Positions 1 through 8,856 are shown, numbered from the stretch's first letter. The stretch: DNA of 64,000 nt from an uncultured Maribacter sp. (GCF_947500405.1 NZ_CANMRY010000001.1:248001-312000), one strand, 5' to 3'. Notes: a model not told the origin generated them from the sequence alone. Translations and numbers: made by a program.

Positions 1-1
1 C

Positions 2-256
2 CAAACAGAACTAGGAATATTATTTATAGATTTAAAAGAAAAACTTACCTCTAAAACACAATGGGAACTAAATGAGTTTTTTGGTTTAGATAAACAAACG
101 GAGGTGTATGTGGATGGCTATTTATTAGAAAGCAAAAAGTACAAAATAGCCCTAAAGGCAATTGTTGCAATGGAAATTGTAGAGCCAAACACCACAAACA
201 GCCTTAAAACTAGAGTTCTAAATGTTTGGACATTGAAAAAAAGTGAACGATATTAA
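2..256 (+). CDS. C-terminal 84 residues of an unrecognised protein (partial)
   Basis: The frame is open from the left edge and stops at a TAA at 254-256, so only the C-terminus is visible. The text is ordinary soluble protein with alternating hydrophobic and charged residues (for example GLDKQTEVYVDGYLL) and ends KKSERY. No membrane segment, sorting domain or catalytic motif can be seen and I do not recognise the family. The AraC-type gene begins 24 bases downstream on the same strand, so the two may be co-transcribed. Confidence 0.6.
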   Translation, partial: QTELGILFIDLKEKLTSKTQWELNEFFGLDKQTEVYVDGYLLESKKYKIALKAIVAMEIVEPNTTNSLKTRVLNVWTLKKSERY

Positions 257-280
257 GAATAAAAAACTTTTATCCTACCA

Positions 281-1096
281 ATGAACTACCAAACATTTAA
301 ACCACACTCAGATTTAGAATCTCTTATAAGTTGTTACTGGACTTTGGAAGTTCCTATACAAAAAGACCCAGAAAAACAACGGATTATTCCAGATGGCTGT
401 ATTGAAATGGCTTTTATTCTTGGAGACGATATTAAACGATACACTTCTGAAGATGAATTTATACTGCAACCTCGCGCAATGGTTCTTGGGCAAACCATTG
501 AACCCTTTTATATTAAACCCACTGGATATGTAAATACTTTTGCTATTCGTTTTTACCCTTATGGTTTTGCTAATTTTGTTACTATGCCCATTAAAAATTT
601 GGCAAATAAAGAAACACCCTTAGAATTATTGTTTGGAGAGAGTACTGCTAAAGATTTGGAACAAAAAATAATTAATGCAACAGATATCAAACAACGAATT
701 TCGATTATAGAAAACTTTCTTTTAAAAAAGCTAAATACTAAAACAACTATAGATACTATTGTAAAACAAACGGTTGATGCTCTTTTATCATCAAATGGAA
801 CAGAATCTATAAAAACAATTCTAAAAGAGGACTTGTCTAAAAGAAGACAACTCGAAAGAAATTTTAAACAACAAATTGGTGTTAGCCCAAAACAATTAGG
901 CAAAGTAATACGACTACAAACCGCCTTAAAAATGTTGTTAAACAAAAAGACTGACAACCTTACCAAAATAGCGTACCAAAGTGACTATTTTGACCAATCT
1001 CATTTCACAAAAGACTTTAAAGAGTTTACAGGAGTTAACCCTAAAGAATTTTTAGAGAATGAAAACATGACGCTCTCAGCACTCTTTTATAAATAA
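281..1096 (+). CDS. AraC-family transcriptional regulator
   Basis: A 271-residue regulator with a C-terminal AraC-type double helix-turn-helix at about residues 178-262. The second helix-turn-helix shows the usual pattern ending in SHFTKDFKEFTGVNPKEF. The N-terminal part, including IIPDGCIEMAFILGD around residues 35-49, resembles the DUF6597-type sensing region found on many Bacteroidota AraC proteins; that assignment is from memory of the family. It probably binds DNA and controls nearby genes, and the following VOC lipoprotein, 75 bases downstream, is the obvious candidate. No ligand can be inferred. Confidence 0.85.
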   Translation: MNYQTFKPHSDLESLISCYWTLEVPIQKDPEKQRIIPDGCIEMAFILGDDIKRYTSEDEFILQPRAMVLGQTIEPFYIKPTGYVNTFAIRFYPYGFANFVTMPIKNLANKETPLELLFGESTAKDLEQKIINATDIKQRISIIENFLLKKLNTKTTIDTIVKQTVDALLSSNGTESIKTILKEDLSKRRQLERNFKQQIGVSPKQLGKVIRLQTALKMLLNKKTDNLTKIAYQSDYFDQSHFTKDFKEFTGVNPKEFLENENMTLSALFYK

Positions 1097-1171
1097 ACAA
1101 AGTGTCGCATTTTTACAATTTTAATTTATAACAAAACGTAATATTTGTACCACAAACTTTAACTACAAAAT

Positions 1172-1666
1172 ATGAGAAGGACAATACTTTTAAGTACTGC
1201 TATTATTTCTTTCAGCATTTTAAGCTGTAAAAGTCAAGACAAATTAAATAACACTAACCAGCAAATTAGTTTAAAGAAAACCCAAGAAACAAATACTATG
1301 AAAAGTTTTATTTCCATTTTTGAAATTCCTGCTACAGAAATTACAAGAGCAATCAACTTTTACAAAGCAATTTTAGATATTAATATTGAAAAAATGGAAT
1401 TCCCAGAAATGCAAATGGGAATATTCCCTTATGAAGGACAAGTGGTTACAGGGGTTATTATGAAAGCGGAAGGCTACACCCCATCGGCCAATGGTGTAAC
1501 TATATATTTAAATGGAGGTAATAATCTTCAAATAATTCTGGACAAGGTCGAAAAAAATGGCGGAAAAATATTGGTTCCAAAATCACTTCACGCAGACGAA
1601 AGTGGGTATTATGCAATATTTCTTGACTCGGAAGGGAATAAAATTGGTTTACATTCTCCAAATTAA
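1172..1666 (+). CDS. Lipoprotein with a glyoxalase/VOC-superfamily domain
   Basis: A 164-residue protein. Residues 1-19 form a lipoprotein signal ending in the lipobox ILSC, with Cys19 as the predicted lipidated residue. A VOC (glyoxalase/bleomycin resistance/dioxygenase) domain fills residues 43-164: the first beta-alpha unit SFISIFEIPATEITRAINFY, then GVTIYLNGG and a closing YAIFLDSEGNKIGLHSPN. Most VOC proteins of this type are cytoplasmic and begin at the equivalent of the internal Met43 (MKSFISIF). The lipoprotein prefix is therefore unusual, although internal initiation at Met43 cannot be excluded. The substrate is unknown. It lies just after the AraC-type gene and is probably regulated with it. 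Confidence 0.75.
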   Translation: MRRTILLSTAIISFSILSCKSQDKLNNTNQQISLKKTQETNTMKSFISIFEIPATEITRAINFYKAILDINIEKMEFPEMQMGIFPYEGQVVTGVIMKAEGYTPSANGVTIYLNGGNNLQIILDKVEKNGGKILVPKSLHADESGYYAIFLDSEGNKIGLHSPN

Positions 1667-1768
1667 ACCTGTCTTAGGTCTTAGTTTAAATTATAAATGA
1701 CACCATCAAAAAAGAAAATATGCTTCCCATTCCATTAACTGTTTATTAGGTTTTGTATTGGTATCAAT

Positions 1769-1814
1769 CTTGGCTATAAGTAGTGGCGTGTTTTAGCAAT
1801 TACCTATAGCCAAG
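1769..1814. repeat. 10-bp perfect inverted repeat with 26-bp loop
   Basis: CTTGGCTATA at 1769-1778 is repeated in inverse as TATAGCCAAG at 1805-1814. It sits in the 219-base gap between the VOC gene and the DUF4293 gene. It is not followed by a T run, so it is not a typical intrinsic terminator. It could be a recombination or cassette boundary, a repeat-family remnant or an RNA structure. Confidence 0.6.
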
Positions 1815-1832
1815 GTAAAATAAGAAATTAAA

Positions 1833-1856
1833 AAACCCGGGAACAACCCCGGGTTT
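1833..1856 (-). terminator. Rho-independent terminator for the DUF4293 gene
   Basis: AAACCCGGG at 1833-1841 pairs with CCCGGGTTT at 1848-1856 around a 6-base loop. Read on the minus strand the stem is followed by a T run. It lies 30 bases past the stop codon of the minus-strand gene at 1886. Confidence 0.85.
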
Positions 1857-1885
1857 AACGCACTAATACTACTAAGATATAAGGT

Positions 1886-2296
1886 TTAACGTAAACGATC
1901 TACAGATTTTACAAGATCTTCATCCTTTTTTATAGCTCTATTGGCAAGAACTAAAAAAACGATAGAAAATACAGGAATCAACATCCCAATACCCTTCTCA
2001 GAAACCAAAGTTTCTCCGGATAAATTTAGTGACCGATAAACGAAAAATCCTAGTAAAAAAATATTAAATATCATATTCAATCTGTTTACTACAAATTGAT
2101 TTTTTCTTTGTTTAAAAAGCATAATGGCTATGAACGCTAATGCTGCAATACTATAAAATGCAACTGCAACTAGAACGTCTTGTTTTGCAAAAAATTCTAC
2201 TCCTTTGGCATCTTTCCATAAAGGGAATATAAATGGTAATACACCACTTAATAAGATAACAACGAATAAATAAACGGATTGTATTCTCTGAATCAT
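1886..2296 (-). CDS. DUF4293-family integral membrane protein
   Basis: A small membrane protein with four hydrophobic segments: VYLFVVILLSGVLPFIFPLW, AVAFYSIAALAFIAIMLF, MIFNIFLLGFFVYRSL and GMLIPVFSIVFLVLANRAI. I start it at the Met of MIQRIQSVYLF (2296), because members of this Bacteroidota family begin with this MIQRIQ motif; the upstream in-frame Met at 2323 would add nine atypical residues. The result is 136 residues. The family has no established function. It is divergent from rho and has its own terminator. Confidence 0.8.
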   Translation of the reverse strand: MIQRIQSVYLFVVILLSGVLPFIFPLWKDAKGVEFFAKQDVLVAVAFYSIAALAFIAIMLFKQRKNQFVVNRLNMIFNIFLLGFFVYRSLNLSGETLVSEKGIGMLIPVFSIVFLVLANRAIKKDEDLVKSVDRLR

Positions 2297-2377
2297 ACAG
2301 TAATTTGCCTTTATTATTTGCAAAAATAGGTGTCTTTTTTAAAAATAACCATGTATTCTTAAAAATAATTTGTATTA

Positions 2378-2408
2378 TTGTTACGTTATAAAAAAATACT
2401 TACCTTTT
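2378..2408 (+). promoter_or_regulatory. Candidate rho promoter
   Basis: TTG at 2378-2380, a 20-base spacer, then TACCTTTT at 2401-2408, one mismatch from the Bacteroidota -7 consensus TAnnTTTG. This would give a 5' leader of about 85 bases before the rho start. Position and spacing fit, but the match is imperfect. Confidence 0.4.
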
Positions 2409-2499
2409 TTCGGGAATTCTTTTCCCTAATAAATTTTCCAAGTATCAACACTTCTTTAAAATAGTCATAAAAAAGACATACTAATTTATTATTCAATTA

Positions 2500-4170
2500 A
2501 TGTTTGAGATTTCAGATTTAAAATCAAAAAAGCTTCCTGAGCTTCAAGAGATTGCAAAAGGATTAAATGTTCCTAAATACAAAACACAGAAAAAATTAGA
2601 TTTGGTTTACCAAATTCTTGATGTGCAAGCTGCCAACCCTAAAGCTGCTGCCGAGGTTATAAAAACAGAACCAAAAGCTAAAGCCGTTACAGCGCCAAAA
2701 GCTAAAGCAGAGGCAACAGAAGAAAAACCTGCCGCAAGAAAACCTAGACCAAAAATTACCAGAAAAGTGGTAGAACCTGCTAAAGACACAGAAGCAAAAA
2801 CTGCCGCCCCTAGTAATGAAACAACAAATACTCCTAAAGTAGCAGAAGCTACTAAAACGGAAAGTACAGAAGAAAAAAGGCCAAGACCTAGACCTAGACC
2901 TGTACAAAACAACAATGGCGACAAGAAAGATTTTCAGAAAAAAACGCCACAACATAAAAATCAAAGTACACAAAGAAATCGTCCTAACAAGCACGAAAAA
3001 AATAACAACTTTGACAAGGATCTAAAAAATAGGTACAAAGAACCAGAGTTTGAATTTGATAGTATTATTGCTAGTGAAGGTGTTTTAGATATAATGCAGG
3101 ATGGGTACGGTTTTTTACGTTCCTCTGATTATAACTATTTATCTTCTCCCGATGATATTTATGTGTCACAGTCTCAAATTCGTTTATTTGGTTTAAAAAC
3201 TGGAGATACCGTTCTTGGTAACGTAAGACCTCCAAAAGAAGGAGAAAAATATTTTCCTTTAATTAAAGTAAACAAAATTAATGGTATAGACCCTCAAATT
3301 GTAAGAGACCGTGTTTCTTTTGAGCATTTAACGCCATTATTCCCTCAAGAAAAATTTAGATTAGCAGAACGCCAAAGTTCTATATCTACGCGTATTATAG
3401 ATTTGTTCTCTCCTATTGGTAAAGGACAAAGAGGTATGATTGTTTCTCAGCCAAAAACTGGTAAAACAATGTTACTCAAAGATATTGCAAATGGTATTGC
3501 TGCAAATCACCCAGAAGTTTATCAAATTATATTATTAATAGATGAACGTCCTGAGGAAGTTACAGATATGCAACGTAATGTAAAAGGAGAAGTTGTTGCT
3601 TCTACTTTTGACAAAGAACCTTCAGAGCATGTTCGTATAGCCAATATAGTTTTAGAAAAAGCAAAACGTTTAGTAGAATGCGGCCATGATGTTGTTATTT
3701 TATTAGATTCTATAACAAGGTTAGCACGTGCATACAACACGGTACAACCAGCTTCTGGTAAAGTATTAAGTGGTGGTGTAGATGCTAACGCATTAAACAA
3801 ACCAAAACGTTTCTTTGGTGCTGCTCGTAACATTGAAGGTGGCGGTTCTCTTTCTATAATTGCTACTGCGCTTACAGAAACTGGGTCTAAAATGGATGAA
3901 GTTATCTTTGAAGAATTTAAAGGTACTGGTAACATGGAATTACAATTAGATCGTAAAATATCTAACCGTAGAATATTCCCTGCAATTGACCTTACTTCTT
4001 CTAGTACACGTAGAGACGATTTACTGTTAGATAAAGACACTATACAACGTATGTGGATCATGCGTAAATATTTAGCAGATATGAACCCTGTAGAAGCTAT
4101 GGAGTTTATAGAACAACGTTTTAAACAAACTAAAAACAATGAGGAGTTCTTAATGACTATGAACCAATAA
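2500..4170 (+). CDS. rho: Transcription termination factor Rho with long N-terminal insert
   Basis: A 556-residue hexameric RNA helicase that terminates transcription. Residues 1-43 form the helical Rho_N region. Residues of about 44-185 are a low-complexity insert, first Lys/Ala/Glu/Thr-rich, then Arg/Pro repeats, then Asn/Lys-rich. The cold-shock-like RNA-binding fold runs from about residue 193 to 260 ([14 protein letters not shown]). The RecA-like motor has the Walker A motif PKTGKT at 318-323, and [10 protein letters not shown] and [11 protein letters not shown] follow. E. coli Rho is about 420 residues, so the insert explains the extra length. All catalytic motifs appear intact. The gene is followed by a strong bidirectional terminator. 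Confidence 0.98.
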   Translation: MFEISDLKSKKLPELQEIAKGLNVPKYKTQKKLDLVYQILDVQAANPKAAAEVIKTEPKAKAVTAPKAKAEATEEKPAARKPRPKITRKVVEPAKDTEAKTAAPSNETTNTPKVAEATKTESTEEKRPRPRPRPVQNNNGDKKDFQKKTPQHKNQSTQRNRPNKHEKNNNFDKDLKNRYKEPEFEFDSIIASEGVLDIMQDGYGFLRSSDYNYLSSPDDIYVSQSQIRLFGLKTGDTVLGNVRPPKEGEKYFPLIKVNKINGIDPQIVRDRVSFEHLTPLFPQEKFRLAERQSSISTRIIDLFSPIGKGQRGMIVSQPKTGKTMLLKDIANGIAANHPEVYQIILLIDERPEEVTDMQRNVKGEVVASTFDKEPSEHVRIANIVLEKAKRLVECGHDVVILLDSITRLARAYNTVQPASGKVLSGGVDANALNKPKRFFGAARNIEGGGSLSIIATALTETGSKMDEVIFEEFKGTGNMELQLDRKISNRRIFPAIDLTSSSTRRDDLLLDKDTIQRMWIMRKYLADMNPVEAMEFIEQRFKQTKNNEEFLMTMNQ

Positions 4171-4200
4171 TAGTCTAAGAATTTAAAATAATTTATATAT

Positions 4201-4234
4201 AAAATCCCTAGTAGAAATTTCTACTAGGGATTTT
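4201..4234. terminator. Bidirectional terminator between rho and the propeller lipoprotein gene
   Basis: AAATCCCTAGTAGAAA is followed by its perfect inverse complement, with A and T runs at the two ends, so it can work in both directions. It separates the convergent genes ending at 4170 and 4253. Confidence 0.9.
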
Positions 4235-4252
4235 TCTTTTCTCTAATAATTT

Positions 4253-5236
4253 TTAATATGCTTCCGGATGATAAAAACCATAACTATTATCCGCAGTTTC
4301 TAAAACAGTTTGCATCTCTTTAGTAGCCACATTAATTTTTTTAATACGGAATGGCGTTTTAAAAACTTCCAAACTATGAAAGTATACATACTTACCATCT
4401 GGAGACCAACACATACTACCACCATTTGAATTAGCATTATCTAACAAAACAGATTCTTTTTTTGTTACCAAATCATACAACAGTAAATCTACATTACTAT
4501 ATTCTACATTGCCTCCAGAAAAAACTATTTTAGTATTATCTGGAGAAAAATCTGGGTCATGATCACGAGTACTATTTTGTGTAAGTGATACTATATTAGT
4601 TACCGTATTGCTTTCCTTATTATAAATTCCTTTTTGCAATTCTAATTTTGTTAGATCAAAGGAAAGCTCATTATTAGCAAAACCCATAAATACAACAGTA
4701 GAATTATCTGTAGAATAATTACAATCTATAGCCCAATGGTTAGACAAAATTTTAGGATTTTTGCCTAAAGCATTAGTTTCTACTAAACGCCATTGCAAAC
4801 CTACATTTGTTTCTACCTCAGCACACATTAAAATTTTTGTTCCATCCTTATTCCACCTACAAACTCCTTGTGCATTCCACCCGTTAGCGTTTTTAGGAAG
4901 TAATACTTTCGAATTAGCCCCATCTATATTCATAACCAATAATTCTGCATTTAAATAATCATCATGGTTTTTCTCTGAATTCACAACAGACCTATACACC
5001 AATATTTTAGAGGCATCTGGACTTACCTTAGGCCACCAAAAATCATAATTTGAGTCGCTTAACAAAAGTGTTTCCTCCCCTTTATGCAATTTATAGAGTT
5101 CATTATATCCCTTAGGATTCTTAGAATAAAGCAATGTAACATCTGTTTCCTTAGGTATACTAGTATCCTGAGAATCATCACTACATGAAAACATTAGGAA
5201 GACAATAGATACAAGTAGTAATTTAATTGTTGCCAT
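4253..5236 (-). CDS. TolB-like beta-propeller (PD40) lipoprotein
   Basis: A 327-residue predicted lipoprotein: the signal MATIKLLLVSIVFLMFSC ends in a lipobox with Cys18, followed by Ser-Asp-Asp. The mature part contains repeats of the TolB/PD40 propeller type, seen as WPKVSPDASKILVYRS, PDFSPDNTKIVFSGG and CWSPDGKYVYFHS. Such proteins are usually periplasmic or surface scaffolds, but no partner gene is adjacent. It is expressed alone, between a shared terminator and an AT-rich upstream region. The function is unknown. Confidence 0.8.
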   Translation of the reverse strand: MATIKLLLVSIVFLMFSCSDDSQDTSIPKETDVTLLYSKNPKGYNELYKLHKGEETLLLSDSNYDFWWPKVSPDASKILVYRSVVNSEKNHDDYLNAELLVMNIDGANSKVLLPKNANGWNAQGVCRWNKDGTKILMCAEVETNVGLQWRLVETNALGKNPKILSNHWAIDCNYSTDNSTVVFMGFANNELSFDLTKLELQKGIYNKESNTVTNIVSLTQNSTRDHDPDFSPDNTKIVFSGGNVEYSNVDLLLYDLVTKKESVLLDNANSNGGSMCWSPDGKYVYFHSLEVFKTPFRIKKINVATKEMQTVLETADNSYGFYHPEAY

Positions 5237-5353
5237 AAAACTATTTTGAGTTTAGCGAATACATCCTACTATAAAAGAATAAACGCCTTATTACATTAAC
5301 GATTAAAAAGCATCGTATTATATAATACATTTATAATTTTAAAAGCAGAAAAC

Positions 5354-5382
5354 AAAAAAAGCCCTAACCAATGGTTAGAGCT
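5354..5382 (-). terminator. Terminator of rpsT
   Basis: The stem AGCCCTAACC (5360-5369) pairs with GGTTAGAGCT (5373-5382) with one mismatch and a 3-base loop. On the minus strand a run of seven T follows. It lies 25 bases beyond the rpsT stop codon. Confidence 0.85.
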
Positions 5383-5406
5383 CTTACATCTTATAAAAAG
5401 AGTAAA

Positions 5407-5658
5407 TTATAAAGCCGCTACGTGTTTTGCTAATTTACTTTTTAAGTTAGCTGCTTTATTAGAATGAATAATGTTACGCTTAGCTAAACGATCTATCATA
5501 CTAACAACACTAGGAAAAAGTGCCTCAGCATCTTTCTTAGTTTCTTGTGTACGTAACTTTCTTAATGCATTACGCATTGTTTTGTGCTGGTATCTGTTAC
5601 GTAAACGTACTGCTTCGTTTCTTCTAATTCTCTTTAATGCTGACTTGTGATTTGCCAT
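5407..5658 (-). CDS. rpsT: 30S ribosomal protein S20
   Basis: An 83-residue, very basic protein that binds 16S rRNA in the small subunit. It begins [15 protein letters not shown] and contains [29 protein letters not shown], typical of bS20 in length and text. It is preceded on the same strand by two tRNA-Glu genes and followed by its own terminator. Confidence 0.97.
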   Translation of the reverse strand: MANHKSALKRIRRNEAVRLRNRYQHKTMRNALRKLRTQETKKDAEALFPSVVSMIDRLAKRNIIHSNKAANLKSKLAKHVAAL

Positions 5659-5685
5659 CTTATTTTTATTATTATGTTGTTGTTA

Positions 5686-5698
5686 GGGATATTATCCC
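5686..5698 (-). other. Small hairpin in the rpsT leader
   Basis: GGGAT and ATCCC pair around a 3-base loop between the second tRNA-Glu gene and the rpsT start codon. It has no T run, so it may be a processing or regulatory structure rather than a terminator. Function is not shown by the sequence. Confidence 0.35.
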
Positions 5699-5705
5699 AA
5701 TTTTG

Positions 5706-5777
5706 TAGTCCGTAGGGGAATCGAACCCCTGTTACCAGGATGAAAACCTGGCGTCCTAACCCCTAGACGAACGGACC
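5706..5777 (-). tRNA. tRNA-Glu (UUC), copy 2
   Basis: The minus strand begins GGTCCGTTCGTCTAGGGG. The anticodon stem CCAGG/CCTGG surrounds the loop TTTTCAT with anticodon TTC, and the T arm carries GGTTCGATTCC. The acceptor stem pairs GGTCCGT with ACGGACT, including one G-U. CCA is not encoded. The 72 bases are identical to the next copy. Confidence 0.97.
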
Positions 5778-5815
5778 GTTAAGACATTTAAAATTCAATA
5801 TTTCAGAACTTTTTG

Positions 5816-5887
5816 TAGTCCGTAGGGGAATCGAACCCCTGTTACCAGGATGAAAACCTGGCGTCCTAACCCCTAGACGAACGGACC
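5816..5887 (-). tRNA. tRNA-Glu (UUC), copy 1
   Basis: Same 72-base sequence and anticodon TTC as the neighbouring copy, 38 bases away. The short flank on the 3' side is also the same. It lies downstream of proS on the same strand, so proS, the tRNAs and rpsT could share read-through transcription. Confidence 0.97.
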
Positions 5888-5964
5888 ATACATTGTGTAA
5901 ATGCGGATGCAAAAATACAATTATTTTTTACTATCGCAACACCTGCACTTATTTTTTTTAAAAA

Positions 5965-7440
5965 TTAATATGCTTTTGCAAATAACACTCTTCTTTTAGA
6001 GGGTTTTCCAGATATTATATCTACTCCATTTTCTTCTTTTGCATCCATAGGGATACAACGAATAGTTGCTTTTGTTTCTTCTTTTATCCTATCTTCCGTT
6101 TCTGTAGTACCATCCCAATGCACAGAAATAAAACCACCTTTGTTTTCTAAAACATCTTTAAATTCTTCGTAAGTATCTACTTCTGTTATATGGTCTTTCC
6201 TATGTTTTAATGCTTTTTGATGTATGTTTTTCTGAATATCTTCCATCAAAAATTCAATTTTAGAAATTACCGCATCAGCTGCAACCGTTTCTTTCTCAAA
6301 AGTATCTCTTCTTGCAACTTCATAGGTACCATTTTCTAAATCTCTAGGACCAATTGCTAAACGCACTGGAACTCCTTTTAATTCGTACTCATTAAATTTA
6401 AATCCTGGCTTGTGCGTGTCTCTATTATCAAACTTAACAGAAAACCCTTTTACACGTAATTCTTTTACTAACGGATTTACTTTTTCCGAAATAGCATCTA
6501 ATTGCTCTATCCCTTTATAAATTGGAACAATCACAACTTGTATTGGAGCTAACATAGGAGGTAAAACCAATCCACTATCATCACTATGCGTCATAATTAA
6601 CGCCCCCATTAAACGTGTAGAAACTCCCCAAGAAGTTGCCCATACATGTTCTTTTTTTCCTTCTTTAGTTGCAAATTTAACATCAAAAGCTTTTGCAAAA
6701 TTTTGACCCAGAAAGTGAGATGTACCAGCCTGTAAGGCTTTACCATCTTGCATTAAAGCTTCTATACAATACGTTTCTACAGCACCTGCAAAACGCTCAC
6801 TCTCTGTTTTTACTCCTTTAATTACAGGCACCGCCATGTGGTTCTCTGCAAAATCTGCATACACATGCATCATTTGTTCTGCTTCTTCAATAGCTTCCTT
6901 TTCTGTGGCATGCGCAGTATGCCCTTCTTGCCATAAAAATTCTGCTGTTCTTAAGAAAAGACGCGTACGCATTTCCCAACGCACCACATTTGCCCATTGG
7001 TTTATTAATAATGGTAAGTCTCTATAAGATTGTATCCATTTACGGTACGTATCCCAAATAATAGTTTCAGATGTTGGTCTAACTATTAATTCCTCTTCTA
7101 ATTTAGCTTCTGGATCTACAATAACACCAGAACCATCTTCAGCATTTTTAAGTCTGTAATGCGTTACCACAGCACACTCTTTAGCAAAACCTTCTACATG
7201 ACTAGCTTCTTTACTTAAATAGGATTTTGGTATAAAAAGTGGAAAATAAGCATTCTCATGCCCGGTTTCCTTAAACATTTTATCTAATGCTGCTTGCATT
7301 TTTTCCCATATTGCGTAACCGTATGGCTTAATAACCATACACCCACGAACTCCTGAATTTTCAGCTAAATCGGCTTTTACTACAAGTTCATTATACCATT
7401 TAGAATAATCCTCGCTTCTCTTCGTTAATTTTTTACTCAT
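5965..7440 (-). CDS. proS: Prolyl-tRNA synthetase, archaeal/eukaryote-like type
   Basis: A 491-residue class II aminoacyl-tRNA synthetase that charges tRNA-Pro. RPTSE is at residues 121-125; motif 2 is around RWEMRTR (154-160) with [11 protein letters not shown] (168-178); motif 3 is in the segment [19 protein letters not shown]. The anticodon-binding domain follows (VVIVPIYKG onward), with the short Zn-domain-like C-terminus ending RVLFAKAY. There is no insertion editing domain, so it is the short archaeal-type form usual in Bacteroidota. Two tRNA-Glu genes lie downstream. Confidence 0.96.
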   Translation of the reverse strand: MSKKLTKRSEDYSKWYNELVVKADLAENSGVRGCMVIKPYGYAIWEKMQAALDKMFKETGHENAYFPLFIPKSYLSKEASHVEGFAKECAVVTHYRLKNAEDGSGVIVDPEAKLEEELIVRPTSETIIWDTYRKWIQSYRDLPLLINQWANVVRWEMRTRLFLRTAEFLWQEGHTAHATEKEAIEEAEQMMHVYADFAENHMAVPVIKGVKTESERFAGAVETYCIEALMQDGKALQAGTSHFLGQNFAKAFDVKFATKEGKKEHVWATSWGVSTRLMGALIMTHSDDSGLVLPPMLAPIQVVIVPIYKGIEQLDAISEKVNPLVKELRVKGFSVKFDNRDTHKPGFKFNEYELKGVPVRLAIGPRDLENGTYEVARRDTFEKETVAADAVISKIEFLMEDIQKNIHQKALKHRKDHITEVDTYEEFKDVLENKGGFISVHWDGTTETEDRIKEETKATIRCIPMDAKEENGVDIISGKPSKRRVLFAKAY

Positions 7441-7536
7441 TATATGTAGTTTGGCACAAAACTTGTGTTTATGTTATTGAAAATAATTCGGTAAAACTAA
7501 TTATTTTTACTATGTTCAACAATTAATTTTACAACG

Positions 7537-8823
7537 ATGATATATTCTAGACCCCTCTATTCTTTTAACAAAGTGCTTTCCTTTGCTATTTTAGGTGTTT
7601 TTGCCGTTTCTTGTGGATCTTACCAACAAGCCTCTTATTACGATAACGATGGCATTTACTCATCTGGTAATGAATTAACTACAGAAACCAGTACACCAAA
7701 TAGAACTGTCGTAAAAAAACAAAAAGAGAACAATACTTACGCAGATTACTTTGGTGAAAAAGCAAATCAATATAACGAAATATTAGACGAAGAAATCTTT
7801 ACAGATGTTGATTCTTATTCTAGTAAAGTGGTTAATGATAGCATTAGCGAAGCACAACTAACAGATTATTACACATCTAACAATGATTACGAAGGGTATG
7901 GTAATTGGGGCGACAATACTTCTGATGTAAGCATTACAGTATATAACAACGGTTGGAATAACGGCTGGAACAATTTCGGCTGGAACAATTTCGGCTGGAA
8001 CAATTTCGGCTGGAACAATTTTGGTTGGAACAATTTTGGATGGGGAGGTTATGGATATGGATGGGGAAACCGTTATTTTGATTACGGATGGGGATACAGC
8101 AGCCCATGGAATTACGGATTTTACAACCCATGGGGATGGGGCGGCTACGGATTCGCAAACCGCTGGAACTATCCACACTATTATGGTTATGGAGGGTATT
8201 ACGGTAACAGATTTAACAGATACAATAGAAGCTACGCATACAATAATTCTAGAAGAGGATATTACTCAAGAGGTAATGTAACAAATAGATCTAGCAGAAT
8301 AACCACTAGATCTAGTTATTCTGGTAGAACAAGTTCTCCAAGATATAGAAGCACAAGTACACGTACTTCCAATACTAGAGGTACCACATCTAGAAGTTAT
8401 AGAAGTGGAAGCTCTAGCAGATCAGTTGGTGTAGATCAAAACAGAGCCTACAGAACAAGTAGAAGTACCAGAGCTACTCCTAGATATAATAGCTCTTCTA
8501 GAACTAGTCAAACTAGTAGAAGTTCTTCTCCAAGGTCAAGTACTTACAGAAGTGGAAGATCTACCTCTAGAAGCACAAGTACCGCACCTAGAACATCTTC
8601 GTACAGAAGTTCTAGCTCCAGAACAAGTAGCCCTAGAACAAGCAGCTCTAGATCTAGTAGTTCTAGATCCAACCAATCCTACAGAAGTTCTTCTCCACGT
8701 AGCAGCAATTACAGCTCTGGAAGAAGTAGCTCATCTAGCAGAAGTAGTGGTAGCTATAGAAGCTCTAGCAGTTCTTCTAGAAGTAGCGGTTCTAGGTCAT
8801 CTAGTAGCAGAGGTAGAAACTAG
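7537..8823 (+). CDS. Low-complexity lipoprotein: Trp/Asn/Gly repeats and a Ser/Arg-rich tail
   Basis: A 428-residue protein with a lipoprotein signal ending FAVSC (Cys26). The acidic N-terminal part (to about residue 130) looks foldable (ADYFGEKANQYNEILDEEIF). Then comes a Gly/Trp/Asn/Tyr/Phe-rich stretch with five exact WNNFG repeats (about residues 143-167). From about residue 228 to the end the chain is almost only Arg, Ser, Thr, Tyr and Gly, with many SSR and RSS runs. The tail is strongly basic. I do not recognise a functional family. A FadL-like barrel gene starts 33 bases downstream, so the pair is probably co-transcribed and envelope-located. Adhesive or surface-coating roles are only guesses. 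Confidence 0.8.
   Translation: MIYSRPLYSFNKVLSFAILGVFAVSCGSYQQASYYDNDGIYSSGNELTTETSTPNRTVVKKQKENNTYADYFGEKANQYNEILDEEIFTDVDSYSSKVVNDSISEAQLTDYYTSNNDYEGYGNWGDNTSDVSITVYNNGWNNGWNNFGWNNFGWNNFGWNNFGWNNFGWGGYGYGWGNRYFDYGWGYSSPWNYGFYNPWGWGGYGFANRWNYPHYYGYGGYYGNRFNRYNRSYAYNNSRRGYYSRGNVTNRSSRITTRSSYSGRTSSPRYRSTSTRTSNTRGTTSRSYRSGSSSRSVGVDQNRAYRTSRSTRATPRYNSSSRTSQTSRSSSPRSSTYRSGRSTSRSTSTAPRTSSYRSSSSRTSSPRTSSSRSSSSRSNQSYRSSSPRSSNYSSGRSSSSSRSSGSYRSSSSSSRSSGSRSSSSRGRN
7963..8037 (+). repeat. Five tandem 15-bp units encoding GWNNF
   Basis: Units of GGCTGGAACAATTTC start at 7963, 7978, 7993, 8008 and 8023. The first three are identical; the fourth and fifth differ by one or two third-position changes. The 15-bp period keeps the reading frame, so unit gain or loss would only lengthen or shorten the protein. 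Confidence 0.95.
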
Positions 8824-8856
8824 TATTTTAAGCTTTTAATTGATAAAAAATATTCT

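Noticed and set aside
2596..2994. Minus-strand open frames across the Rho insert (also 2607-2924)
   Set aside because: Shadows of the low-complexity rho coding sequence; they have no signals and biased Phe/Ser/Arg or Ala/Val content produced by the opposite strand.
7963..8037. Short regular repeats as a CRISPR array
   Set aside because: The units are 15 bp, directly abutting without spacers, and in frame within a gene.
7858..8839. Open frames on both strands over the low-complexity lipoprotein gene
   Set aside because: They follow from repeated codons in the real gene; the lipoprotein frame has a signal peptide and the shadows do not.
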